From the NCBI GenBank assembly GCA_017590115.1, contig JAGGNK010008781.1, forward strand, positions 3,081,676 through 3,145,675: a stretch of 64,000 nt of DNA. Direction: 5' to 3'. Source of the stretch: Montifringilla adamsi (Eukaryota > Chordata > Aves > Passeriformes > Passeridae). Below are positions 35,845-47,939 of the stretch, one piece after another. How positions within the stretch are numbered: the stretch's first letter is position 1; every line of letters begins with the position of its first letter. The notes below the pieces were generated by a model. It was not told the origin of the DNA. It worked only from the letters and a program-made list of their open reading frames with translations, and did not search any database. A program made the position numbers and the translations under genes.

Positions 35845-38800
35845 ACTATAGATTTTTCTGGTCAGTTTTTATGTAAGGTACATCAGTGGGCTTAATTATA
35901 GAACAACCTTACTTAAGCATCTTCTCTTGGATGAGGACAGAACTCCTAACTTTTCAAGTTACCAAGCAAAAATCCAAGAAAGCCTAACAAAGGTTTAACT
36001 TCTCAGACACTGAAAACTTTTTCCTGTGAAACAAACATTGAGAACTTTTAAGTTACTGTCTCTGAATTGGTTGGAGTAAACAACTCAGGAGGGGTCTACG
36101 CACTGTTTCTAAAGTCAAAATTACAATTATGTTGCTGCTGTATTTTTTTTTTCATTTCTCTATTTAACATTGTAAGATATTTAAGGATGGTACAGGTCAG
36201 GTATTAGCTTTCATGTGAAGTTCATTGTTCTGGCGTGATGTCTGCTTTTGTTTTGTGCCTTGTGTTCTGAAAACAGTGCTAACTTTTAAAAGTTGTTTTG
36301 CAACTGTCTCCTTTGCAAAGTGGCCTATGTTTGCATAATGCCATGTAGTAAGGCTTTTTTTCTTCTCTTTTTTTGTTTGGGGTTTTTGTTTCGTTTTTAA
36401 GTTTTAAATCCCTGGTGCTTAAATTTTTAAACAACTGCAAATCAGGAAGCCATTTTCACTCTTGGAGTCCAAGGAGAAAAAGGAGCTTGATATTTTATTT
36501 TAGCAGCTATAGTGGAGATCTTTTATTGAATGCATGGCATTCGCAACTGTAAATTTGGTCTTCTAAATACTTAACTTCATCAGAAGTTAACATGATCTGT
36601 TTACCATTTATAGTCCAGATCTGAATAGATATTATAACACAGGCACTTAAAATACTTAGTATTAGGTCCAGATCTCTGTACTGGGTACAACTTGCTTTAC
36701 AGGAAAGTTCCACTATGTACATAAATAGGATCAAAGGGATTGATGCACAGTGAGTTTATTTTCAATTGGTCTTTTTTGATATCATGTTTTCACTGAACTG
36801 GATTTCATTGTACTGTTTCATTATGAGATGTTTACTTCTATGTTCCAGGAAAATACTGTACTGGGGGAGGGGGGTTCCTTATTCTCTTTCAGCAAGTCTT
36901 GTAAATAAGCCTTGTTGTTTCCATAGTCCAGTTCCTAACTCCAGTTAGGAATGTTCCTTCTCTTCCAATTAACGTTGAAGCGTGCTTATGCTAACTAAAC
37001 TAGTGGAAAGGCACAAGGTAGGTGCAGCTCCCCTCAAATTCCTGGCAAGCAGAAGTGTGGAACCATCTGCATCAGGTCACGAGGGTCTGGTCTTCCAGTG
37101 GTATTTGTACTTCCAGGGAATAAAACCCCTGATCTCCCACTTCCATGCACACACATCCATCCACGTGTCCATCCGTGCTGCTGGATCGGGCCCTGGCTCT
37201 GTCTTCTCCTGGTGTGGGAGGTGGAAATTGCAATTTAAAACACGATCTCACAGCTCTGGAGATGGTTGCGTGTAGTTTGTAAACTGAAAAACTGTAAATA
37301 CTTTTTTAGATGATTAAAAAAAAAAAAAAAAGTTGCTTCCAGTTGATAACGTTTTTTCATAAATTAGGTTTGTGAAGCTTATATAGGTCTGAATTCTCCA
37401 ATAGTGAAAATGGCTTGCACTTAGACTACTGCATTACGTTTGCAATTACCACTTTATTAGGAAATATAATGAGGAACTGGGGGGAGGGAAAAGGGGAGGG
37501 AGGAGTGGGGAGCCAGTACTGACCTTCCATAAGATGTTTGTAGGATTGAACCCCAAATAACCTATGACACTCAACTTTTCCTTTATGTTGAAATAAAACA
37601 TTTTGGATTTTAACTGAATAAAATTTGATTGCAAATCATTCATGAAAACAGCGTGCTCCCTAATAAGATTTTGGGATTTCTGGTCTGATCATGAAGTCCA
37701 TTAACATTCTGAAAATAAGGAAATGAGGAGCCAAAAACTGAATTTGCACAATATATGCAATGAAACGGTAGAATTCTCTCTTGAATTGTGTGTATGCCTA
37801 AAATGTGGATAACTGGTCCATGATGATTGATTTGTATGTATATTACATTCAGATTTAAGTGATATTTTGTGAGAAGTTCTATTGATATATTAAATGGGCA
37901 AATCTAGAAAGATTCAAACTTTTAAATATTTTTGATTTACTAACTTTTCATTATTCTTAATGCTAAAACAAAACAAATTGATGCCACCTTTGACAAGTAG
38001 TCGTGTTTACTAATCCCTCCCTTCAGGTGCATCGCAGCAAGTTTTTAATTTTCATTTTGTAGACGTTTCCAAGGGAGTAAATAGACTTTTCATTTAGGAA
38101 CTAATTCCTGTACTTTAGGAAGAAATAAAATATATAAATAGCACTAAAAATACCTCAAATTTTTCATTAGATAGAAACATTTATTGGCATTATTGACATC
38201 AACCAGGTTTAATTATAAACTTCCTTTTCTCTCCTGTGGCTTCTGCTCAGAACTGTTCATTGTTCTGTGGCTAATGAGACAAGGCATCATAACCATCTTC
38301 CTAGAGGCTTTATTTCTGAGGTAGAAATCCTTTATTTGCAGCTTCTACAGAATGCATTCAGATCTTTTATTTTAACCAGAGATTCTAGTGACAACAGACA
38401 ACTGAACAAGCAGATAGATTTGGGTTCCTTAGACCTGTTATTGTCAGTCTCTGAGGGAAGAGACTTTGACATTATCTGGTATGAAGAAATCCAAAATAGT
38501 GTATAAGACTGTTATTAGTCTTTTTTTGAAGTGCCTGATAACATTTATGGGCCAACGGATGTGATTGAACACATTTTAATGCCAGAAAGTACAGATGGGA
38601 CCAAACCAGAACATGGAATTCAAATCCACTGAGGTTTGAAACCAGATCTAAATCCAGCTTTTTTTTGGCTTGGACCTATCTCTACCCAAAACTTGTTTTA
38701 TGAACTCACTGTAAAAGGGTTTATTGAAAGCATTGAGAGATGGAGCAGGAGGAGAGATGTAATTCTTTTCAAGATGACTGAAAGTTCTCATACAGCTGAT

Positions 38801-38870
38801 GTTTTAGAAATAGTGCAAATATCAAGAAGTGCTTCCTTGCTACAATGCTGAATGTTGGAGCTTCAGTTAC

Positions 38871-38890
38871 AAATAAATAAATAAATAAAA
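38871..38890. repeat. (AAAT)n microsatellite
   Basis: Five AAAT units, followed about 15 nt later by an A14 run at 38,906-38,919. Confidence 0.9.
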
Positions 38891-39352
38891 TTAACAAAAA
38901 ATATGAAAAAAAAAAAAAAGAGGCAACTAGGAGCAAGCAAGTAATTTAGCTGAGTTTGTGGAACACGTGGGAAGGCCTTCCAGATAATCGATTTACTCAG
39001 CCAAACATTTTATAGCAGAACTATTCCTTGGAATTTTTATGCTTGGGAAAGTAGTTGTTAAACATTCCAAAAAGTGCTGGCACTTACAAAACAACAACAA
39101 AAAATAAAATCAACAAGGCAGTATAAAATATCGGTTTTGGGTGGCTATCTTCATACATAAGCATTGTCATGTTTTGGAATGTTCTTTATCTCTAAGGGCC
39201 TGTTAGAAGGTGTAAAGAATTTTGTTTTCTTCAATACCTAATCGTTTTCCATCTTATGATTTGTGTGTGTGTGTTGTACAGCAGTATAATTTTTCACTTA
39301 TTTATTCCATCGGTAGTTATGGTTTGTACAATGTACAATGGTTTCATTTCAA

Positions 39353-39363
39353 AATAAAATAAA
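39353..39363 (+). terminator. BCL7A: Overlapping AATAAA polyadenylation signals, distal end of BCL7A (candidate)
   Basis: Two overlapping AATAAA hexamers with T/GT-rich DNA within the next 100 nt. They are the last strong signals before sequence of different character. Confidence 0.55.
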
Positions 39364-39380
39364 AAATCACAACATGAATG

Positions 39381-42257
39381 CTGTGTGAATAATTTTTATC
39401 AAGAAACTTAATCTCAGTTTGGTTCGTTTTGGTTTTTTATTTTTTTAATTTGCAATAAATTTCTGTTTTTATAAATGGTATTTCTAAATGTGCATTCTCT
39501 GGTGTTGTCTTGTTTGGTAACACGTAAAATGATCCACCTTTGAGAAGTCCAAAGGTGTCTTGATAATTGTGTGGTGGGGCAGGGGCAGGTGGTGGTTGTA
39601 AGAACAACAAACAGATATGACCAGTGTAATTACAGCAATCTGCAGAATAATTTGGTAATTTAAGATAATTCATTTACCAAATTCCTCGTTTGGTGCTCGG
39701 TTAATGTGTTGTGGTACCTTAAATTGGAGGGGGTAGGGAAGGCAGAGTGTGGAAACGTGCTTCAGTTTGGAAACAAGCTCGAGTCCAATGCTTGCAAGGG
39801 TAAAACTCCTGAAGAGTTTTGGAAAGATTCTTTACATTCAAGATGGATATAAAGTGTCCAGCTTATTTTTAGTGTTCTGTCCCAAGGTGGCCTGCAGTTC
39901 CACAGGCAGCTGGACTGCTCTGCTGGCTCTGGCTCCCAGCGGGGCGAGCCCCAGCCTGCTCCCACCTTGGCTCTCTCACATTTACTGGGGTGCTGGTAAC
40001 ATCCTTACCAGCCCCTTTAAACTCACTAACCTGGGAAGGAAACTGGTTTCGTTTGGTTTTTTTTCCTTCTCCAGATTAGTGAATTAAACCAGGAGACACG
40101 TATCAAGGAGTTCCGTACGGGGTGGAACTGGAGAGAGAGGAAAGGACAAGTAGAAGCAAGGCTGTAACTCAAGATGGGTCCCAGAAGGAAAGGCCTCTGA
40201 ACAGGTAAGGCTTGTGCCAGGGAGTGAGCAGTGGCAGCCTGGAGCAGGGAGGTTGTCCCTGTGGTTTCCTGGGAGCAGGATGGGCACGGAGTGGGGCACG
40301 GCTGGGCTGGACTGCCACACTCAGCCCCAGCCCAGGCTGTGAGTAAGATCCCTTGAGCTCTTTCCCTCATCAGTATGGGAATGCTTATCTTCCTGTCTGT
40401 AGATTTGGGAGGATAATCTCACCACTAAGTGGTGTGGAATACACTGTGGGCATTGAACAGCTTGGATGTCTGTTCACAGTGTGTATTGCAGTTGAATTCC
40501 TCCTGTGCTAAAAGCCTATTTTCAAGGAATTGATGTTGTTCCTTGAAGGAACATCATCAGAAGCTGGTGGCCTGTGTTTCACCTTGAACTGTGAATTGAT
40601 GAAAAACAGTAGGAAAAGGCATACTCCAAAGATGCTGTGGCCTCTGTTTCCCTGTGCCTCCTGGAATTCCTTGCTGTGGAGCAGGAGTGGATTGCTGGCA
40701 GTCTTGAACTGTTACTGATCAACTAAATGCTCATCTCAAAAGGGCAGACCAAGAGGTCTTTCTCCAAAATTAAGTGGATTTATTTTAAGGAATGCCCCTT
40801 TCCTTACATCTGACAGAGAACTCTGAACTTTTGTAGATTAAAGCTGCTGCCCTTTCTTTAAATGATGGTGTACTCCTAACTCTTCCTAGAAAATTGCACT
40901 GCAACCTAATGATTTTATTTTAACAAGTTACCTGTCTTTTCCTGTAGGAGGAAACACTGGCTTGCTTAGAATTTAGTGAGGTCAGTGTACAGGCTGTTGT
41001 CATGGAAATACTTTATACAGTGCTGCTGCTGATGTGATTTTTTTAGCTCAGGTTTAGTTCTTAACAAACTACATGGAAAACTTTTAATAGGTATTGTTAA
41101 ACTGTGAATGTTGTTTTGAAATGTTTTAATTTTTTTTGGTACTTAAAATATTCTCAGAATGTCTTGCTGGGAGGCAGCACCTTTTTTTCTTTTTTTTTTC
41201 TTTTTTTTTTAAGCAAATTTTAGTGTAAGGTAGCAGCAACCAGGCCAATCATATTTAGCTTCAGATTTGAAGCTAAATATGACTGGCCTTTTCTTCAGAA
41301 TTTGAGTCACGAATGATGCTGACCAAGAGCTGAATGCAAGTTTTGGTTTTTAAAGATCTGAGACAGCTCTCACATGATGTGGTCATTCCTTACTGTTGCT
41401 TTCATGTGTGGGGAAGTGTTTGACCTACCACTCCTTCCCTAAACACAGGGATCAGTCTTGATGCCATGCTAATGGGGAATGTCAGATCATTGCATGGGCG
41501 TAATTGGGATATTGCAGAGATGCCTCTTCTTGCCCAAGAGTTGCTCTCAATCTCTTAAGTCTCCCTTGATCTTATTTCTGGTTTAACACACCAGAAAAAG
41601 TAGCATGGGGCTGTTTAATGTCTGGAAGCTTTTTCCCTCCTGAGTGTGGCTATGTACAAGAGCCTGTTTTTTCATTTCAAGTGTGAGGTCCTAAAACTGA
41701 AATAATATATGCAATTTAGTATAAATGCTTTGGAATGTGTGTCCTAGGATCCAACTGCTCCCCTGGTCATGGAGGTTTGCACTGCAGGGCAAGTTTGAGA
41801 TCTTTTCTCTTGACTTTGTGTACACATACATATGTGTATGGGGTTTTGTGCTGTAGGATGATGCTCTCTCCCCACAACAGCCCTGTTGCTATGATTTTAC
41901 CTTAACCTACAGGATCCATTGCTTCCTTTATGCTTTTGAGAAGGATGAAATCTGACCTTTACTTCCACTGGAACAACTGTGGTTCCTTTTATGTGCCACT
42001 GGGAAGGTACTGAGTTAGGTGTGAGCCACCAGCCTGGCAGCAGAATCTCCGTGTCCTGACCTCTCTGTGACTGCAGGTCTCCAGCTTCTCTGCTGCCCTG
42101 GCTTCTTGCAAACTGATTCTGGAAAATTATAAGCAATTTAGTGTATTAATGACAATTTAAGTATTTCTAGCACAATTGTTCTCTCAACATTCTTCAGCCA
42201 TTTCTGGGCTGTCCCCTACATCTCGTTTTCCTCACAGTCCCTTAAGTTTAGGAATGT
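39381..42257. other. Intergenic DNA between BCL7A and MLXIP
   Basis: No coding sequence recognised. A T/C-run is present at about 41,181-41,211, and a long hairpin follows at 41,242-41,289. Confidence 0.7.
41242..41289. repeat. Near-perfect inverted repeat (22-bp arms, 4-nt loop)
   Basis: Arm one at 41,242-41,263 pairs with arm two at 41,268-41,289 in 21 of 22 positions; the one mismatch is A41,248 opposite C41,283. The loop is GATT. The arms contain CATATTTAGCTTC and its complement. The stem does not extend beyond the ends. Confidence 0.95.
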
Positions 42258-42470
42258 TTTCCATAATCGTTAGAGCTGGAAGGGGATCACTCGGTCCAAC
42301 CCCCTGCCCAGGGCAGGGTCACCTGGAGCAGGTGACACAGGAACCATCCAGGTGTGCTTGGAATATCTCCAGAGAGGGAGAATCCACAGCCTCCCTGGGC
42401 AGTTCCAGTGCTCTGCCATCCTCAACGTGAAGGAGCTGTTCCTCGTGTTGAGGTGGAACATTTCGCAGTT
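42258..42470 (-). mobile_element. CR1 LINE 3'-end fragment, minus orientation
   Basis: On the + strand it reads as reverse-complement CR1: CCATAATCGTTAGAGCTGGA, CTCGGTCCAACCCCCTGCCC, GGGCAGGGTCACCT, a GGAATATCTCCAGAGAGGGA part, then GGGCAGTTCCAGTGCTCTGC. It lies about 190 nt upstream of the MLXIP CpG-rich region. Confidence 0.92.
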
Positions 42471-42480
42471 TAGTTTGGTT

Positions 42481-42653
42481 AAAAAAAAAAAAAAAAAAAT
42501 TTTTTTTTCTTAATTGAAAAAAAAAAAAAAATTGTTCTGCTGGATGGAAGTCCCCGCTGAATCACTTAAAACAGCCATCCTCAGAAGGAGTGGGGACATT
42601 CCTGGCACAGGGCAGCAGCGACTTCCTTTTTTTTTTTTTTTTTTTTCTTTTTT
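42481..42653. repeat. A and T homopolymer cluster
   Basis: A19 at 42,481-42,499, T9 at 42,500-42,508, A15 at 42,517-42,531, then T20 at 42,627-42,646 with T6 after one C. Such runs close to a GC-rich exon are prone to sequencing error. Confidence 0.95.
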
Positions 42654-42659
42654 CGGTGA

Positions 42660-43450
42660 TCCTAGCGGAGCCTCGGGGCGCCCCCCGTTTCCCGGCGGGG
42701 GCAGGGCGGCGGCGGGGCCGCTCCGTCGCCTTTAAGCGCGGCGGGGGCCGGCGCGGGGCGGAGCGGGGCGGTGGCGGCGCAGAGCGGGCTCGGGGCGGCG
42801 GGGCCGCTGTCCCCCCGCACCGAGCCCGACGAGGACTCGTCGGACACGGACGACGGCGGAGCGTCGCCGGGCGGGGGGCGGCGGTGCGGGCCGCGGCGGG
42901 GGCAGCCCCCGGGCCCGCAGATCATCCACTCGGGGCACTTCATGGTCTCGTCGCCGCACAGCGAGCACCCGCCCAAGAAGGGCTACGACTTCGACACGGT
43001 CAACGAGCAGACCTGCCAGACCTACCAGTTCGGGGCGGCCCGCGGCGGCGGCGGCGCCGGCGGCCGCCTCAGCATCGACGCGTCCCTCACGAAGCTGTTC
43101 GAGTGCATGTCCCTGGCCTACAGGTACCGCCGAGCCGCCCCGGCAGCGAGGACAGCCCCGGCCGGGCTGGGCGGGGGCACCGCGCCGGGGAGCGGGACCG
43201 TGTGAGGGGTGGGGTGGCAGCCGAGCGGGGACCCCCCGGCCCACACGCGCGGGTTCGGTGCCGCTTTTGTTTTCAGCGAATTTGGGGGTCCCGGCGGGCC
43301 CTTCCCCGCAGGCCGGGGCCCGTGGTTGGGGGCGAGCGGGGGGTGTCGCTGCTCCCCGCCCTGAGGGCTGAGGGCTGGGGTCCCGCTCGCCCCGCTGGCT
43401 GCTGGAGCCGCTGGAAGCCCTCAGCATCCCGCGGCCAGGCTGGGAGCGAG
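42660..43450 (+). promoter_or_regulatory. MLXIP: CpG-rich promoter and first exon region of MLXIP
   Basis: Very GC- and CpG-rich block that contains the MLXIP first coding exon and the start of its first intron. The transcription start is probably near its left end, but no core element can be assigned. Confidence 0.65.
42771..43123 (+). CDS. MLXIP: MLXIP (MondoA) first coding exon, start codon unusual
   Basis: The frame encodes an acidic N-terminus (PRTEPDEDSSDTDDGG), then the conserved block QIIHSGHFMVSSPHSEHPPK, KGYDFDTVNEQTCQTYQFG, a Gly-rich insert, and LSIDASLTKLFECMSLAY before the donor GTACCG at 43,124, leaving phase 2. These are the Mondo conserved N-terminal regions that control glucose response and nuclear export. 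MLXIP pairs with MLX and activates genes such as TXNIP. MLXIPL (ChREBP) is the only close relative, and position next to BCL7A favours MLXIP. The family starts Met-Ala-Ala; here the codon is GTG (Val-Ala-Ala-Gln). An in-frame TAG lies at 42,663 and the first in-frame ATG is only at 42,942, inside the conserved block. The start at 42,771 is therefore inferred. Confidence 0.88.
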
Positions 43451-44151
43451 TGGAAGGCTCCAGTGCTAAAGAGAAACCCTTAAAGGGCAAAGTGCCCCGC
43501 TCGATGTGAAACCCGGCCAATTTTCCTTTTTCCCCTCCCCAAATTTTATTTTTATAACAAAGTCAAGCAAGCGGGCTCTGTCGTTGTTTCCTTTGTTCCT
43601 GTGGTGGCTGCAGCTGGCAGCAGCACTTCCTGGGTTTATCTGCACCTTTTGCTCAGACTTCAGTTGTGCTTTTCATCTCTTCAGTAAGGCGTTATATTCC
43701 CATTTATCCCCTTTGTCTGTCATCCAAAATGGAGGCAGAGCTGTGGAGTAGAAGTGTTTTGGAAAGATGTGTGTCTGCTCTGTCTTTGTTCCGTGTGATA
43801 TAGCAGAAACCGGATCCAATCTGATGTTCTCTGCTGAGCGCATTTTGGAAGTTGATTAAAAGGGTTGATGGAAAATGCCTCTTGGCATATCAACGGAAAT
43901 ATTTATTTTCATCTATAGGAACCACGTTTGCTTGCTAAAAGAAAATTAACTTTGCCCACCCCAAATTAATCTATTTAAGTATTGCTCAATTAAGAGGAAA
44001 CAATAGAACTATCTGTTCTGTACGGTAGCTTGAAGATGTAAGTAATATTAAAATTTTGATAATATTGGCCAAGAACGTTATTAGTTACTGGCAAGAGACT
44101 GAACCTCAGATAAGGTGTGTGCAACAGTGGATCTAAGTACTTTGCACTTAC

Positions 44152-44174
44152 AAAAAAAAAAAAAAAAAAAAAAA
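44152..44174. repeat. A23 homopolymer
   Basis: Twenty-three A in a row inside MLXIP intron 1. It is not preceded by a recognisable retrotransposon body. Confidence 0.97.
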
Positions 44175-45211
44175 GTAAGCCTTTTATTGTACAAGCTGGG
44201 AGGAACTTGCAAAGGAGCTGCAGGGGTTGTGAAGGACAGAACTGGCCTGCTCATGTGCATGTGCTCCTCGGCCTCTATCATCTTTGTGCTTCCACTAGAA
44301 TGTCGTTGGGATTTTGAAACTGAGGGTCGCACCTGGTGCAAAGGAATAATTCTGTTACACTGGTTGACAGTACTGAGTGCTGATGTAGGTGAATAAGTTG
44401 AGCACCAAATTTATTTCAGAAGAAATAATTTTATCCTGCCTGCTGGTGGTAGCATGAGGCAAGGTGCAGAAAATATCTTCTTAGAGGCTGCCAAAGAAAA
44501 GCACATTCTTAATGCTTCTGTCCTTGGGCACCTTAGGGTTTGCTGAGTTGCAGCCCTGAAGCATCCTGCCCAGATCCAGCCTGCTTACTCAGCAGCTTTG
44601 GGATACAATTTTTAAATCTGCCAAACAAACCAATTGTAAACTTCGGTCTAAAAAGGATTGTAGTAATTCTGGAAAATCTGATTTGAGGTGTTGAACGTGG
44701 CCGTGAAATGGGAAATGTCTTTTTAACAAATGGTTGAGCCTGTAGGTTGTAGTTCTCTCTGTCCTCAGGTTGGATTTGAGCTTGGTTGGTTTATGGGGAT
44801 GTTTTTGTGGCTGTTGCCTCAGCTGTACCTTTCTCGTTATTGCCTGTCAGATCCAGCACTGACAAAACACACAGATTCCGTGTTAATGTTCTCCATGCTG
44901 CCTTTGCTGGGTAGAAATTCACTATAGAAGAGAACTGGTGGTGTGGAAACCAACAGCAAAAACTGTGACGCAGGAAGGTGAAGATGTGTGGATTTTGCTT
45001 TCTGGGGGCATGAGCTGCCTGCAGAGCTGGGGGATGCAGCCGTGTTCAACACAAACCCAAGGAAGCTGCTGTAACAGAGCTCTCTGTGTAATATTTATTT
45101 ACACATGACACTCATTGCTGGTATTTCAGTGTTTAAAGTTTTAAAGAGAAGCAGTAAAACGTGTGGTACCCATTAGTTTGGTGGATGGACTAGAAAGCAG
45201 AGCTTTTCTAG

Positions 45212-45247
45212 ATTACCTCGGTCATTACCTGGGTCATTACCTCGGGT
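45212..45247. repeat. Tandem 12-bp repeat, three copies
   Basis: ATTACCTCGGTC, ATTACCTGGGTC and ATTACCTCGGGT follow one another directly. Confidence 0.95.
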
Positions 45248-47939
45248 GCTTTGTTTGGAAGTGACCAAATTTATGCAGGATCACGGATTCATGGTGTAAC
45301 CTGGACTCTTCTAGTTGTGCTGTAAATTTTTTTGAGTTCGGCTTTGTGCTGTTAATGGTCAAACTTTTTATGATAAAAAAAGTTATTTCTGAACACCAGG
45401 GAAGCAATTCCCTTGTGCCTTTGAGCAGTACACACCAACATGATTCTAATTTTCATCACAGCTGTTTCAGTCACGTATCCAGTTGCACAGCTTGAAAAGT
45501 CTAATTTCAAATAAGCCATTCCAGAGGGGAAGATATGCCTATGGCATATTCCCCTGTACAGTCCGTAGATTAAAACAATTTTTTAAATTAATAAGTAACT
45601 TATAAACACTGGGGTTTACAGCAGGTGTCACGAGGGCTGTACTTTATCTAAATGTAACCTGTTTTTCTGATGAGATTGATTATGGGAATTGTACCACACT
45701 GACAGAGGTAAAAAGAACATTGGTTTTCCCCTTTTAGCCCCTTCGTCTCAGCTCTTTAAACTGATGTGACCTTGCAGACCTTGATGTGTCAGTAGCTAGA
45801 ATTGACCTGTTGTAGGCAGGCAAAAAGATCTTAAAAAATGCTCTTCTCAAAATGAGAAAGACCTTTGACACTGCTCATTCTAATGAGAAACTGTGCTCCT
45901 GGGTACATGACCTACAATACACAGAATTAAGTAAAATGTTATGTCATCTTGATATTTAATTTAGTAAAGCCCTCTAATAACTTTACCATTATCCAAATAA
46001 TTACATTACTCAGAAATAACTTCCCGAAGCTGAACTGTATTCAGAAATGTTTCAACAACAGCCTGTCATGAAGGTTTTTTTCCCTGAGACTGGGGCAGAA
46101 TAATTTTTTCTCTTTGTTAGGATTAATGATAATACTCACACTGGGTGGTGTTCTTTTTAAACTATTGTATATTTTTATGTCAGTCATTGCTTATCTTAGT
46201 ATAGGCCATGGTAGGGTAGATGAAGATGACTTTGTGGGCTCATTTATTCTTAAGTAGCCTCAGTTCTTTCACCTCTTATTAAGAGCTTAAGGAACATGCC
46301 AGGTGTTGTACTTGAGGTAAGAGTGTTAAGGTTGGCATGAGATCCTTGTCCAAAACCCTCTGGATCCTGCTTGCTAAAGCTGCACGGAGCAGGAGAGTGG
46401 GGTCTGGGAACTGGGACAAAAGCTGCCTTGTGGACAGCTTGCCAGGTCATTTCTAGATTTCATCTCTCCTCTTTAGCAATATGACTCCTTCACTTCATGT
46501 AGATGGAAGCCAAAAATATTCCCTTCCTCAGTGGACTGACGTTAGGGGTCAGCTTGTTTCCAGAGCACCTTTGCCACACATTCTTTGTTAGTGCAGTGTT
46601 TGGGGAAGTTCTCAGCACTGCTGATAGCACTTGGAGATTAAAAACCTCCAGAATTCAGCTACATATTTCACATGCTGCTTGTAGAAGCTGCTCTGATAAA
46701 AGCACCTATATTCACCTCTGAATTTAGCCAAACTTGAGCAGAGTTGATGTTGCAAATATTTTTTTAACCATAGTAAGGATCCCTCCAAAGCAAGGATGCT
46801 ATATTCAGGGTGCAGTATGAATCAGGACATCACTACTGAGCCTCTTACCCTGCTTATGTCAAATGCTTGATATAGTCACAAGCTTTTAAGCTCTGTGTAA
46901 AATGCACTTTGAAATTCCACCTGGACAACCTTGAACCTCAGGATGGTTTGCAGAAAGATTGCTGAGCTGTTCCTGTCTCCGAGACACATTTCTTTGCCAA
47001 AGTAAACATTTAGTAGTGGTGGTGTGAGAAGGCCTTGGTTCAAATTAAGTTTTTGGTGTCTTCAGGGTTACAAATGACTACAGGAAGAACAGACAAATTC
47101 TGTGGACAGAGGTTTAGATACAGGGGAAATTTTGTTTGTTTTGCTCCTGGTTATTTTGGTGTCTCTGCAGACTGGTTTTTATGGACCTGGTTGGGCAGGG
47201 TGTTGCTATAGAGGTGTGGGGCACAGTAGTCACCTTTTTCATTAAAAAAGGGCATTGTTATCATCCTTTAATCTACCATTTAATCTACATGTTTTGTTGT
47301 TGTTCTCATCTTGTGTTTTTACTCAGTAAACAGATGTTATTTTCTGGCTTAAATACAACATGGATTTTGTAATCATAATTTTTGATGGTTTGCTGAAATA
47401 GGGAAGAGGGAGCTAGTTTGTCCTCAGACTGCCAGTTCTCAAGAACTTTTGCATATCTGAAAAAAATTTGGCTGAACTTTGAGATTTGGCATTATTTTTA
47501 GTGAAGATTTTGTGCTGCATGGTTATGATATGCTTTGAATGGCAGCAGAAATTGATATGTTGTTTTTCAGTTCTCTCCTCCTTACCTGGTTTTATTTCTT
47601 TCTGCTGAGTGGCAAGAGTAATTAAAGCCAAGAAACCCAAAATTCAGGTCTTGGCTTTACTCATGTTTTTCCACACACCCCTTTAGTAGGTCACTGAACC
47701 ATTCTTGTTTGTTACTTTCCCATGTGGGGGGAAAAAAAATTTCCATTCTTTTGGAAAGCAGAGTTGATATTCAGTCACTTGAGCAGCTGCTTATCTGACT
47801 GTGTGTCCTTAAGGTATGATTAGTCTTAATCAAACAAAAGGGTATCTAGTGATGCTGGAAGCTGGGAAGGGGTGGGGAGGAATAAAGGGAGCTTTGTAGC
47901 CATTTTGAGCTGAAGGCTGGGCATTTCTGGGATGTCAGA

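Larger units (their letters stand above)
35845..39380 (+). other. BCL7A: BCL7A 3' UTR (presumed, about 3.5 kb)
   Basis: AT-rich DNA after the stop with several AATAAA sites: 37,592-37,597, 37,617-37,622, and a terminal pair at 39,353-39,358 and 39,358-39,363. Two Pumilio-type TGTAAATA motifs lie at 36,900-36,907 and 37,293-37,300. A genomic A16 run at 37,316-37,331 and an (AAAT)n microsatellite at 38,871-38,890 also lie here. A long 3' UTR is usual for this gene, but its true end is inferred. Confidence 0.65.

Noticed and set aside
42590..43520. Overlapping open frames of 297 codons (+) and 262 codons (-) over MLXIP exon 1
   Set aside because: They are GC-rich shadows of the real MLXIP frame and encode Gly/Arg/Ala-rich sequence.
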